Positions 1 to 13,100 of a stretch of DNA of 64,000 bases are shown piece by piece (the first letter of the stretch is position 1; each line of letters opens with the position of its first letter). Below the pieces are notes generated by a model that did no database searches, was not told where the DNA came from, and worked only from the letters and a program-made list of their open reading frames with translations. Both the position numbers and the translations under genes were made by a program. Source of the DNA: Archivesica marissinica (lineage: Eukaryota; Mollusca; Bivalvia; Venerida; Vesicomyidae); contig CM026400.1 in the NCBI GenBank assembly GCA_014843695.1, positions 44,581,413 through 44,645,412 of the forward strand, given 5' to 3'.

Positions 1-1575
1 GCGTAGTCTGGTATACAGCCAGTAACAACAGATATGTAGCGGAGTCTGGTATACAGCCAGTAACAACAGATATGTAGCGTAATCTGGTATACAGCCAGTA
101 ACAACAGATATGTAGCGTAGTCTGGTATACAGCCAGTAACAACAGATATCTAGCGTAGTCTGATATACAGCCAGTATCAACATATCTGTAGCGTAGTCTG
201 GTATACAGCCAGTAACAACAGATATGTAACGTAGTCTGGTATACAGCCAGTAACAACAGATATGTAGCGTAGTCTGGTATACAGCCAGTAACAACAGATA
301 TCTGTAGCGTAGTCTGGTATACAGCCAGTAACAACATATATGTAACGTAGTCTGGTATACAGCCAGTAACAACAGATATGTAGCGTAGTCTGGTATACAG
401 CCAGTAACAACAGATATGTAGCGTAGTCTGATATACAGCCAGTAACAACAGATATCTGTAGCGTAGTCTGGTATACAGCCAGTAACAACAGATATGTAGC
501 GTAGTCTGGTATACAGCCAGTAACAACAGATATCTGTAGCGTAGTCTGGTATACAGCCAGTAACAACAGATATGTAGCGTAGTCTGGTATACAGCCAGTA
601 ACAACATATATCTGTAGCGTAGTCTGGTATACAGCCAGTAACAACAGATATGTAGCGTAGTCTGGTATACAGCCAGTAACAACAGATATCTGTAGCGTAG
701 TCTGGTATACAGCCAGTAACAACAGATATCTGTAGCGTAGTCTGGTATACAGCCAGTAACAACAGATATGTAGCGTAGTCTGGTATACAGCCAGTAACAA
801 CATATATCTGTAGCGTAGTCTGGTATACAGCCAGTAACAACAGATATGTAGCGTAGTCTGGTATACAGCCAGTAACAACAGATATCTGTAGCGTAGTCTG
901 GTATACAGCCAGTAACAACAGATATCTGTAGCGTAGTCTGGTATACAGCCAGTAACAACAGATATGTAGCGTAGTCTGGTATACAGCCAGTAACAACATA
1001 TATCTGTAGCGTAGTCTGGTATACAGCCAGTAACAACAGATATGTAGCGTAGTCTGGTATACAGCCAGTAACAACAGATATCTGTAGCGTAGTCTGGTAT
1101 ACAGCCAGTAACAACAGATCTGTAGCGTAGTCTGGTATACAGCCAGTAACAGAGATATGTAGCGTAGTCTGGTATACAGCCAGTAACAACAGATATCTGT
1201 AGCGTAGTCTGGTATACAGCCAGTAACAACAGATATGTAGCGTAGTCTGGTATACAGCCAGTAACAACAGATATATGTAGCGTAGTCTGGTATACAGCCA
1301 GTAACAACAGATATGTAGCGTAGTCTGGTATACAGCCAGTAACAACAGATATGTAGCGTAGTCTGGTATACAGCCAGTAACAACAGATATCTGTAGCGTA
1401 GTCTGGTATACAGCCAGTAACAACAGATATATGTAGCGTAGTCTGGTATACAGCCAGTAACAACAGATATCTGTAGCGTAGTCTGGTATACAGCCAGTAA
1501 CAACAGATATGTAGCGTAGTCTGGTATACAGCCAGTAACAACATAGATCTGTAGCGTATTCTGGCATACAAAGGT
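1..1575. repeat. 38/40-bp tandem array
   Basis: About 40 head-to-tail copies of a unit built on tagtctggtatacagccag followed by taacaacagatat. Units differ mainly by an extra ct (gatatctgtag against gatatgtag), giving 38- and 40-bp versions. The array continues past the left edge. Its last copy decays at about 1560-1575. A long open frame on the minus strand is a by-product of the repeat. Confidence 0.95.
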
Positions 1576-2046
1576 GTGCAGGCCCATAGCAACAGAAGCA
1601 CACCGAGGCAGCCGCCTCTGTTAACATTTCCAAAGCAAGAATAAAAAATGTAAACAAATATCTCTGTGCTGTATAAAATGTTGACTGCTAGAGAGCTGAA
1701 AGGTCAGTACACATACTTATACGTCCACACTCATTAAATCATAAAACGCAGGAACTCGCTTCCATACCCCAACAATTTTAAGGAGGGACGTGACCCCGGA
1801 CCACCCTAGATTGCATCGATTGAAATTTGCCTCTGGCTACGGTACTGGTGTCCTGACCCTGGTTACTTCTCATAAAACGTGCGTATATTCTATCTCCATG
1901 GAAACTCTCTAATTGATTTCCTATTAATATAATAGATGATGTACAATGGGTCAGAGATAGTTCCTACAGTAAGACATCTCCAGTGTCCTTGGAACGAGTA
2001 TGCCCATTTCTCCTCCCACGTTATCTCAAACACTGTTGTCGCCATT
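1576..2046. other. Unique spacer, no gene seen
   Basis: AT-rich single-copy sequence between two tandem arrays. I see no coding frame, RNA gene or mobile-element terminus here. Confidence 0.6.
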
Positions 2047-3440
2047 GCGCATTGACATATTATAGATCCGCCGTTGCGCCGCCATTGGCATATTATAGAT
2101 CCGCCGTTGCGCCGCCATTGGCATATTATAGATCCGCCGTTGCGCCGCCATTGACATATTATAGATCCGCCATTGGCATATTATAGATCCGCCGTTGCGC
2201 CGCCATTGGCATATTATAGATCCGCCGTTGCGCCGCCATTGACATATTATAGATCCGCCATTGCGCCGCCATTGACATATTATAGATCCGCCGTTGCGCC
2301 GCCATTGACATATTATAGATCCGCCATTGCGCCGCCATTGACATATTATAGATCCGCCATTGCGCCGCCATTGGCATATCATAGATCCGCCATTGATATA
2401 TTATAGATCCGTCATTGATATATTATAGATCCGCCATTGCGCTGCCATTGGCATATTATAGATCCGCCATTGGCATATTATAGATCCGCCATTGACATAT
2501 TATAGATCCGTCATTGCGCTGCCATTGGCATATTATAGATCCGCCATTGACATATTATAGATCCGCCATTGGCATATTATAGATCCGTCATTGATATATT
2601 ATAGATCCGCCATTGATATATTATAGATCCGCCATTGGCATATTATAGATCCGTCATTGATATATTATAGATCCGCCATTGATATATTATAGATCCGTCA
2701 TTGGCATATTATAGATCCGTCATTGATATATTATAGATCCGCCATTGATATATTATAGATCCGTCATTGGCATATTATAGATCCGCCATTGATATATTAT
2801 AGATCCGTCATTGGCATATTATAGATCCGTCATTGATATATTATAGATCCGCCATTGATATATTATAGATCCGTCATTGGCATATTATAGATCCGCCATT
2901 GATATATTATAGATCCGTCATTGGCATATTATAGATCCGTCATTGATATATTATAGATCCGCCATTGATATATTATAGATCCGTCATTGGCATATTATAG
3001 ATCCGCCATTGATATATTATAGATCCGTCATTGGCATATTATAGATCCGTCATTGATATATTATAGATCCGCCATTGATATATTATAGATCCGTCATTGG
3101 CATATTATAGATCCGCCATTGATATATTATAGATCCGCCATTGACATATTATAGATCCGCCATTGGTATATTATAGATCCGTCATTGATATATTATAGAT
3201 CCGCCATTGACATATCATAGATCCGCCATTGATATATTATAGATCCGCCATTGCGCCGCCATTGGCATATTATAGATCCGCCATTGGTATATTATAGATC
3301 CGCCATTGCGCGGCCATTGACATATTATAGATCCGCCATTGCGCCGCCATTGGCATATTATAGATCCGCCATTGCGCAGCCATTGACATATTATAGATCC
3401 GCCGTTGCGTCGTCATTGGCATATTATAGATCAGTCATTG
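2047..3440. repeat. 22-bp satellite, left block
   Basis: Tandem units of the form ccgccattgatatattatag plus at (22 bp), with variants gatata/gacata/ggcata and ccgcc/ccgtc. Some units carry a 12-bp extension, gcgccgccattg, making 34 bp. From about 2699 to 3130 a five-unit block repeats with an exact 110-bp period (markers at 2701, 2811, 2921 and 3031), so part of the block has higher-order structure. The array stops at the edge of a LINE and resumes at 10192. Confidence 0.95.
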
Positions 3441-3908
3441 TGGGGTCACGTGATTATGGCCGAGAAAACGCGTAGAAATATTCGGGAGTAAATTTTGATA
3501 ATATGTAATGTAAAACTGAAACTGAGTTAGTTAAAAAATCAGAATGTGTGTTTACAAATGTTTACTTGAACTGTTTGTGCAAAATTAACGTAATTGGCGT
3601 TGTTTACATTGGAGATATTTGACATTTTATATAGACAAAGACATATCTCACTTTCCTCGTGTTTTACCTGCGCTTTACCTGTGTAGCTGTATAGCTATGT
3701 TTACAACGTGTACCGACTTTTAAGAGAAAAATTGTGTTCAATGAAAAGTGTTATCTGGACATTTGGACATATTAATAGTGTGATAAGTGGACTAGTATTT
3801 GTACATTCTGGTAAGACGCATTGATTACAACATATTATTAAACATTCCAAACCTCTGAGGAAGTTATTCAGTCTACAGTAGTCTACGGTAGCGTCACTAC
3901 TTGTGTAC

Positions 3909-4834
3909 ATGATGGACATAATGGACTCTGTTGTATCCACACCTGTTACTGGTAAACGTGAACTTTCACCGAGTCCCGTGTCAGGTTCTGTCCGCCCAAG
4001 AAGGTCAAGGTTCCAGGATCTGATGATGACAACCTCACTGATCCATTCGCTATATCGGTTCCTAGTGAGAGTTATGGGATCAGTCCTACTTTAATCCCAG
4101 TGTGTAAATCCGACATGGACCAAATTGTCAAAACTGTCTTGTCAGCACTAAACATGGAATTAAAGTCAACTATTTGTGAAAGTGTCAATACTAGCGTCAA
4201 GTCCATGGCTCAGTCTGTTGCTGACGTCATAGCAACATCTTTCACTGAAAAACTGTCATCCCTCGAAACGGAGAATCGACGCTTATCAACAGAAGTAGCT
4301 ATGCTTTCTACAAAGGTGCAATCTCTTGAGCTGCAACAACGAAAAACCGACGAAAAGATTGACACTGCTGAGCAATATTCGAGACGAAACTGTCTCAGAA
4401 TTGCAGGGTACTCCGAGAAATCCAACCAATCTACAGATGAAATCATACTCACAATTGCCAAGACATGTAAGGTGGATATTTCGCTCCTGGACATAGACCG
4501 TTCACATAGGATACGACCTCGCAAACCACACACTACCGACAAAACCGGAGCGGCTATTCGACCAAGCGATATCATAGTTAAATTTACATCGTATAGAACC
4601 CGCAATACTCTATTCAGAGCCAAGTCAGCATTGAAAGGCAGCCTGGATGGCGTTTATATTAACGAGGATCTAACTAAATACCGTGCGTATTTGCTGAGCA
4701 CTGCACGGCAACTTGTCAGAGATAGGAAACTAGAAAGTGCTTGGTCGTTTGACGGACGCATTTTCGCCTCGGATCCCAAAGGAATGCGTCACATGATCTC
4801 CTCCACATCTGACCTTGAACAATTTAGGGCATAA
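3909..4834 (+). pseudogene. LINE ORF1 protein, frameshifted
   Basis: ORF1 of the LINE, expected to be an RNA-binding, nucleic-acid-chaperone-like protein. The first frame opens at ATG 3909 and runs to about 3995, where the reading shifts by one near cgcccaagaagg; the second frame then stays open to 4834 with no ATG at its own start. The short basic stretch PKKVKV lies at the shift. The second frame holds a likely coiled coil (heptad-like L/V spacing, 4220-4370) and then a basic C-terminal domain with IIVKF and VYINEDLT, as in many LINE ORF1 proteins. No CCHC knuckles are seen in ORF1. With the frameshift the copy is presumably dead. Confidence 0.7.
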
Positions 4835-5049
4835 GACTCCACTCACTGGAGCAAATTATCCTAAACTACGATCGTTCTAAACTTTTAGTGCCATGAACCA
4901 CTTGTATTATAAGTTATGTTATTGTTATATTTAAATTGTATGCTGGTTATTTTGTGATAACGCTGGGGGTGTTGTTTTGACCTTTTGGTTGTCAATTATG
5001 CTATAGTGGGTGGTTCACATAGTACTGTATGCTATACTATGTATATATA

Positions 5050-5199
5050 CAGTGGCGTAGCTGTCTTTTCACCACAACGCCCGGGCTTGCACGTTTTCCT
5101 GGAGTTATTGTTTTTACTGGCTTTTGCCAGGGGAATACTTTCTACCCCCCCCCCATAACCCTGGGTATGCACATTAATTTAAGGCCAGCTGCGCCACTG
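5050..5199. mobile_element. hAT-like MITE, 150 bp
   Basis: Terminal inverted repeats cagtggcgtagctg (5050) and cagctgcgccactg (ending 5199). The CAGTGGCGTAGC terminus is typical of hAT elements. Flanks are TA-rich; the 8-mer atatatac can be read on both sides. Non-coding. It sits between ORF1 and ORF2 of the LINE. Confidence 0.65.
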
Positions 5200-5360
5200 A
5201 TATATACCTATATTACATTCCAGAACTGTGTAACTTTGTCCACCGATGATCATAGTACTGTAGAACATGCAGAACCATGACGTTACAAGGCATACACAAG
5301 TCTGAACGCCATAAATGATACATGTACTTTAATTGATATATACTCTAGTGTTGATCAAAT

Positions 5361-5890
5361 GAATTCATGTGGCGTACTAACAGCGGCGTAGCTACATGTA
5401 GACAGTGCACGACTGCCCGGCCTTACACTTTACGTTTTGGAAATATATTATGTAATGACTTAATTTCTCCAAAACTATCTTTAGAAAACACTTTTATGTC
5501 AAGAATATTGTTATAACCTACTTTATATGTACCGAGATTATACCGTGATATATGCTAGCTACGCCCTGGGCTACTACCAGTGTCAATTGTTATAATCAAA
5601 ATATAATATAAACATGTGGTAAAATGAATTCATGTGGCGTACTAACAGCGGCGTAGCTACAGGTAGACAGTGCACGACTGCCCGGCCTTACACTTTTTGG
5701 AAAATGATTTAATCTGTCCAAAACTATCTTTAAAAAACACAATTTTATGTCAATAATAATGCTATAACCTACTTTATATATACCGAGACTACACCGTGAT
5801 ATATGCTAGCTACGCCCTGGGCTACTACTAGAGTCAATTTAATTTGTTATAACCACAATATAATAAAAACTTGCCAAATCCTTGTAAAAT
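5361..5890. mobile_element. Tandem pair of hAT-like MITEs
   Basis: Two copies of a roughly 178-bp element, 5391-5568 and 5646-5819, each opening with cagcggcgtagctac and closing with tagctacgccctg as imperfect inverted repeats. Flanking sequence (gaattcatgtggcgtactaa at 5361 and 5626) is duplicated too, with a 265-bp period. The pair therefore arose by segmental tandem duplication after one insertion, not by two insertions. Confidence 0.65.
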
Positions 5891-5989
5891 GTGCTAAATG
5901 GTAGCTAAATTTAAGTGATTTTTGTGTTTTCTATATGTCAGTAGCTATTATTCATGTTTATCAGTAATTACTTTATTACAATGCCTGGA

Positions 5990-6190
5990 ATTGTACAGTG
6001 GATGTGCGGATGCGTGTGAGGTTATGTGTGGGTCCTTGGGAGTTGGGGTGGGTTGTGTATCAGTCTAGGTGGGGTGTGTGCATGCGCCGGTGTACCTGCA
6101 TATCGATCAGACTGGTATACATGTGTGCGTGCTTAGTGTGTGTGTGTGTGCGGTGCGTGCGTGCGTGCGTACGGTGTATGTATGTTTGCT
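5990..6190. repeat. GT-rich simple sequence
   Basis: A degenerate (TG)n/(GTGC)n stretch, densest at 6135-6175, within the LINE spacer. Short reading frames across it are composition artefacts. Confidence 0.6.
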
Positions 6191-6477
6191 AACATTCTGT
6201 GATTACAACTGTGTATGCGGAGTGTTGTTGTTACAACTTTTGTTTTCAGTTGTACACATCCAACTAAAATAATCCCGAATATACTAGTTTTTCTTCATGC
6301 AAACATGTAACAATTGTACCACACTTTTCTCTTACTTTCGCTCTTCACTGTCAACCTTTACTTACTTTCTAACATTTACAGCTCCCTTTGTAGTGGTTGC
6401 CTGGTTTATGTTGCACTACCAGATTTCAGTCCAATACGCACGCTTCAACATGCTTGTAACACTTTATTTATACCCAC

Positions 6478-9400
6478 ATGGGTAATGATCTAATTAGTTG
6501 GCGTGCGGCTGTTGGACTGTTATATGGGAGAACTCGAGGTGTGAGCAAAAGTTATTTTGGTAAAATGTATCCATTACTTGAAATGCTGGATCTTCTTTCA
6601 TGCATATACTCACACTGTACTGTTATATGTAGCTATGTTGTATTCCTTGCGATTTGTAGCTCTGTAAATATGCAATATAGAACTACTCTCATTTTACTAA
6701 TGCTATTATCGGGTGACGTTGAACTAAATCCAGGCCCAACGGGTTTAAATAACTCTCGCATCCAAGGGGACATAAGTATATTTCATCTGAATATTAGAAG
6801 TATAAGAAATAAACTTCAGTATATTTCAGACAACCTTTGTGACCATGATATAATATGTTTCACAGAAACGCATTTAGACAATCATCAGGTGGCAGATAGT
6901 GAGCTCTCCCTTGATAACTTTAACGGCTGCTTATATCGTAAAGATGTCTCTGCTTATAGCAGTGGTATCATTATATATGTCTCTAACATTCTACATTCTA
7001 AACGACGTATTGACCTAGAAACACCAACGATCCATTCTATTTGGCTAGAAATTAGTTTGAAATCCACTTCTTTCTTATTGTGCTCTATGTACAGAGCACC
7101 GAACACTCCAGTTGCAGAATGGAACACTCTTAATATAAATATTGAGAAAGCTATGGACATCAACGCTAACATTATAATAGTTGGCGATTTAAATCAGGAT
7201 CTTCTAAACTATAACGTTAATAACTTAAAAAATATACTAGTGATGAACAACTTAACAAACGTAATTAATGAGCCTACAAGGGTAACAAACACATCATCCA
7301 CATTAATTGATCCTATTATAGTCTCAGACTGTATTAAGTTTTACAGTTCTGGAACAATAGATGTCAGTGATACAATTAGTGACCACACATCTACATATAT
7401 TTATATTAAGTCTCATGAATATAGCCAGACTTGTTCGAAAAGAAAAGTATGGTACTACAAAAGAGCAAATTTCGAACGACTGAATGAACTTCTGAAAATT
7501 GGGAATTTATTGAAAATGTATCGATAGATAATGCCTGCACAAAATTTACTGAAACTTTATTAACTTTAATGACCGAATGTATTCCCTCCAAAGATATACT
7601 AATAAGACCTAATGATAAACCATGGTATGACTCTGAAATCAGACGGGTTTCTAGACTTAGAGATAAACACAAATATTTAGCGAAAACATCAACCAATATC
7701 AATAATTGGTCTAAATATAAAAAATTAAGAAATAATGTTAACAATCTTAAGAAATTTGCCAAACAACGTTTCTTTTTAAATATTGAAGAAAGCATATCCG
7801 AACAAAATTCATCCAATCCAGGAAGTTACTGGAAATCCTTAAAAAGTTTACTAAGTAATTATAAAACATCTGACTCAATTCCTGTACTAAAAACTACATT
7901 TGCAGATGGTTCTGAACAACTGCATTTTACTGATGAGAATAAGGCTAATTGTCATAATGACTATTTTACGTCAATTTCTAATATAGATGATTCATCTACT
8001 AACCTACCATTAATAAACATGAAAACAAATGAATCATTAAATAATATTAACATACAAGAATCTGACAATGAAGATATAATTGGTATTCTTAATGTTAATA
8101 AAGCCGTAGGTCCTGACCTCATTAGTCAAAGAGTACTAAAGCATATTCAATTTGCATATCTCAAAACCTCTATGTTTATTATTTAATAAATCGCTGCGCG
8201 GAGGGTTGTTCCCATCCAAATGGAAGGTAGCTTCAGTGTTGCCCCCGTTTAAAAAAGGACACAATAATATTGCCAGTAACTATCGCCCGATTTCTCTACT
8301 CAGTTGTGTAGGTAAATTAATGGAACGGTGTGTGTATAAATATATTTATAATTTTCTAGTGACCAACGATTTAATCTATAAACAACAATCTGGGTTCTTG
8401 AAAGGTCACTCGACTGTATATCAATTAATTGATATTTATCATCAGATCGCACAGTCATTTGATTCAAAGTTACATACAGGTCTAATCTTCTGCGATATAT
8501 CCAAAGCATTTGACAGAGTGTGGCACAAGGGTTTACTATTTAAATTAAAGCAATGTGGCATTGGCGGTCAGGTCTTCAATTGGATCACTGATTATATCTC
8601 AGGTAGGGAGCAGCGGGTCATTATGGGCACATCACTTTCACGTTTCAATACTATATCTGCAGGGGTACCCCAGGGATCAGTTCTCGGTTCTCTCTTATTT
8701 TTAATTTATGTCAATGACATATCTGATCAACTATTAAGTATAACTCGATTATTTGCAGACGATACATCGTTAGCCTGTACAACTTCCAATATTGCAGATC
8801 TCGAAGGAATACTTAACCACGATCTCAGTGTTTTAACACAATGGTCTAAACAGTGGCTTGTAACATTCAATCCAAACAAAACTGAAGTTTTGTATATTGG
8901 AAATGGAAACGAACAACAACTAACCCTGATTTTTGATACCATTAGCTTGTCCACAACTGAAACTCATAAACATCTAGGAGTAACTTTTAGTAAAGATTGC
9001 AAATGGCGCAGTCATATTAATAATATTACTACTTCTGCGTCCAAACTTCTTGGTATCATGCGAAAATTGAAATTTTCCATTAAGCGAAAGTCCCTTAATC
9101 AAATTTATATTTCATTCCTAAGACCAATCCTTGAGTATGCCTCAACTGTTTGGGATAATTGTACATTCTATGATAAAGAGAATCTTGAAAAAATTCAGAA
9201 CGAAGCAGCTAGACTAGTGACTGGTACTACTAGGTCAGTTAGCTTGAACAACCTCTACCACGAACTTGGTTGGCTATCTCTTTCCGACAGACGGGCATAT
9301 CAAAAATTGGTTTTGACTTACAAAATTAAACATAAATTAGTACCCGATTACCTAAGTGCACTATTTCCTAGAACTGTTGACCAAACGTCACAATACAATC

Positions 9401-9917
9401 TGAGAAACCGTACTGATTTTGCGATATTGCCAAGGCGCACTGCGATGTTTGCTAATTCCTTTGTTCCGTCCGCTATTGATGCATGGAATTCATTACCACT
9501 TGCTGTCCGTGAGCTTCAAACGCTTGCTTCGTTCAAACGTGAATTCTTGTGTACACTGTTTCCAATACTGTACTGTCCTATTATGGGTATGGTAAGAGGT
9601 ACTTATCAGTTATGCCTACGCGTTTAAGGAACAATTGTAGTGACATTAAACGCGACTTATTTCTTAATCACGTTTCAGATCATGATCTTTGTAATCATTG
9701 TAATGAACGCGAAGACGCAGCACATTACTTCTTCAATTGCACAAATTATATTGCGCAAAGGTCTCAATTATTCATCACAACCCGTCGTTTTCATCCCTTG
9801 AAGTGCCACTTCTTACTTCATGGTGATTGTGAACTCTCATATGAAGACAATATTGTTGTCTTTCAAGCTGTTCAAGTGTATATAAGAGATACAAAACGTT
9901 TTGATCAAACTAAGTAG
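6478..9917 (+). pseudogene. LINE ORF2: APE endonuclease, RT, CCHC
   Basis: ORF2 nicks target DNA and reverse-transcribes the element RNA. From ATG 6478 there is a leader of about 77 residues with a hydrophobic stretch, then a 2A-like motif (6709-6738), then an APE-type endonuclease with HLNIRSIRNK, FTETHLD, GDLNQD and SDH. Frame breaks occur near 7500, 8150 and 9565. The RT segment (8152-9627) carries FCDISKAFD (8488-8514), GVPQGSVLG and the catalytic FADD (8752-8763). The last frame, ending at 9917, carries a C-x2-C-x8-H-x4-C knuckle (CNHCNEREDAAHYFFNC). Gene order and knuckle fit a CR1/Jockey-superfamily ORF2. The three shifts make it a broken gene; its frame was not repaired here. Confidence 0.85.
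6709..6738 (+). other. 2A-like ribosome-skipping motif
   Basis: Codons 78-87 of the frame from 6478 read SGDVELNPGP, matching the 2A signature D-[VI]-E-x-N-P-G-P; separation would occur between the last G and P. The motif lies after a hydrophobic leader and just before the endonuclease. 2A-like motifs at this position are documented in APE-type non-LTR elements of several invertebrates. Activity here is inferred from the motif only. Confidence 0.8.
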
Positions 9918-10172
9918 CTCCCTCTGTGGCTGCTCCAGGGGCTAGGTGACACTACACACTACAGTTCTTTCACTCTCGTCTCTCTTCATTCTCCAACACT
10001 TAGTTAATCACTCTTGTTTCTTCTATCAATATTATTCTCTCAGCTTCTGACTGTTACATTGTAACTACATGTATTGCATCACCGATTACTCTGTATTATA
10101 TTGCCATGTACTCGTATAAGGTATCTAATCTGCCATATTGAAATGTTGTATTGTATGTGTACTTGTATTGGC

Positions 10173-10178
10173 AATAAA
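10173..10178 (+). promoter_or_regulatory. Poly(A) signal of the LINE
   Basis: AATAAA 13 bp before the junction with the satellite, at the expected end of the LINE 3' UTR (9918-10191), which holds no other gene. Confidence 0.6.
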
Positions 10179-10191
10179 ATATGTTTAAACT

Positions 10192-13100
10192 AGTCATTGC
10201 GCCGTCATTGACATATTATAGATCCGCCATTGCGCCGCCATTGATATAGTATAGATCCGCCATTGCGCCGCCATTGACATATTATAGATCCGCCATTGAC
10301 ATATCATAGATCCGCCATTGCGCTGCCATTGACATATTATAGATCCGTCATTGCGCCGTCATTGACATATTATAGATCCGCCATTGCGCCGCCATTGACA
10401 TATTATAGATCCGTCATTGCGCCGTCATTGACATATCATAGATCAGCCATTGACATATTATAGATCCGTCATTGCGCCGCCATTGACATATTATAGATCA
10501 GCCATTGACATATTATAGATCCGCCATTGCGCCGCCATTGACATATTATAGATCCGTCATTGCGCCGTCATTGATATATCATAGATCCGCCATTGATATA
10601 TTATAGATCCGCCATTGACATATTATAGATCCGTCATTGCGCCGCCATTGATATATTATAGATCCGCCATTGATATATTATAGATCCGTCATTGCGCCGC
10701 CATTGACATATCATAGATCCGCCATTGATATATTATAGATCCGTCATTGCGCCGCCATTGATATATTATAGATCCGCCATTGACATATTATAGATCCGTC
10801 ATTGCGCCGCCATTGATATATTATAGATCCGTCATTGACATATTATAGATCCGTCATTGATATATTATAGATCCGCCATTGATATATTATAGATCCGCCA
10901 TTGATATATTATAGATCCATCATTGATATATTATAGATCCGTCATTGATATATTATAGATCCGCCATTGATATATTATAGATCCGCCATCGATATATTAT
11001 AGATCCGCCATTGATATATTATAGATCCGTCATTGATATATTATAGATCCGCCATTGATATATTATAGATCCGCCATTGATATATTATAGATCCGCCATT
11101 GATATATTATAGATCCGCCATTGATATATTATAGATCCGCCATTGACATATTATAGATCCGCCATTGATATATTATAGATCCGCCATTGATATATTATAG
11201 ATCCGCCATTGATATATTATAGATCCGTCGTTGATATATTATAGATCCGCCATTGATATATTATAGATCCGCCATTGACATATTATAGATCCGTCGTTGA
11301 CATATTATAGATCCGTCATTGCGCCGCCATTGATATATTATAGATCCGCCATTGATATATTATAGATCCGCCATTGATATATTATAGATCCGCCATTGAT
11401 ATATTATAGATCCGTCATTGATATATTATAGATCCGCCATTGATATATTATAGATCAGCCATTGATATATTATAGATCCGCCATTGATATATTATAGATC
11501 AGCCATTGATATATTATAGATCCGTCATTGCGCCGTCATTGATATATTATAGATCCGCCATTGATATATTATAGATCCGCCATTGATATATTATAGATCC
11601 GCCATTGACATATTATAGATCCGCCATTGACATATTATAGATCCGCCATTGATATATTATAGATCCGTCATTGATATATTATAGATCCGTCATTGATATA
11701 TTATAGATCCGTCATTGATATATTATAGATCCGTCATTGATATATTATAGATCCGCCATTGATATATTATAGATCCGCCATTGATATATTATAGATCCGT
11801 CATTGATATATTATAGATCCGTCATTGATATATGATAGATCCGTCATTGATATATTATAGATCCGCCATTGATATATTATAGATCCGCCATTGATATATT
11901 ATAGATCAGCCATTGATATATTATAGATCCGTCATTGCGCCGTCATTGATATATTATAGATCCGCCATTGATATATTATAGATCCGCCATTGATATATTA
12001 TAGATCCGCCATTGATATATTATAGATCCGCCATTGATATATTATAGATCCGCCATTGACATATTATAGATCCGCCATTGATATATTATAGATCCGCCAT
12101 TGATATATTATAGATCCGTCATTGATATATTATAGATCCGCCATTGATATATTATAGATCAGCCATTGATATATTATAGGTCCGTCATTGCGCCGTCATT
12201 GATATATTATAGATCCGCCATTGATATATTATAGATCCGCCATTGATATATTATAGATCCGCCATTGATATATTATAGATCCGTCATTGATATATTATAG
12301 ATCCGCCATTGATATATTATAGATCCGCCATTGATATATTATAGATCCGTCATTGACATATTATAGATCCGTCATTGCGCCGTCACTGATATATTATAGA
12401 TCCGCCATTGATATATTATAGATCCGCCATTGATATATTATAGATCAGCCATTGATATATTATAGATCCGCCATTGATATATTATAGATCCGTCATTGAT
12501 ATATTATAGATCCGCCATTGATATATTATAGATCAGCCATTGATATATTATAGATCCGCCATTGATATATTATAGATCCGCCATTGATATATTATAGATC
12601 CGTCATTGATATATTATAGATCAGCCATTGATATATTATAGATCCGTCATTGACATATTATAGATCCGCCATTGCGCCGTCATCGATATATTATAGATCC
12701 GCCATTGACATATTATAGATCAGCCATTGATATATTATAGATCAGCCATTGATATATTATAGATCCGTCATTGCGCCGCCATTGATATATTATAGATCCG
12801 CCATTGCGCCGTCATTGATATATTATAGATCCGCCATTGATATATTATAGATCCGCCATTGACATATTATAGATCAGCCATTGATATATTATAGATCCGT
12901 CATTGATATATTATAGATCCGCCATTGACATATTATAGATCAGCCATTGACATATTATAGATCCGTCATTGATATATTATAGATCCGCCATTGACATATT
13001 ATAGATCCGTCATTGATATATTATAGATCCGCCATTGACATATTATAGATCAGCCATTGATATATTATAGATCCGCCATTGATATATTATAGATCAGCCA

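Larger units (their letters stand above)
3441..10191 (+). mobile_element. CR1/Jockey-type non-LTR retrotransposon, inactive
   Basis: A 6.75-kb insertion inside the 22-bp satellite. Order: 5' UTR (3441-3908), ORF1 (3909-4834, one frameshift), a spacer with three hAT-like MITEs, ORF2 (6478-9917, APE endonuclease, reverse transcriptase, CCHC knuckle, three frameshifts), and a 3' UTR with AATAAA at 10173. The 8-mer agtcattg flanks both sides (3433-3440 and 10192-10199) and can be read as a target-site duplication, although the satellite itself contains this word. There are no LTRs and no long poly(A) tail. Clade assignment rests on remembered family features and was not tested by phylogeny. Confidence 0.85.

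Noticed and set aside
177..1601. 474-codon open frame on the minus strand
   Set aside because: It is the translation of the 38/40-bp array (CCYWLYTRLRY-type repeats); no stop falls in the unit, and shifts between unit lengths cancel out.
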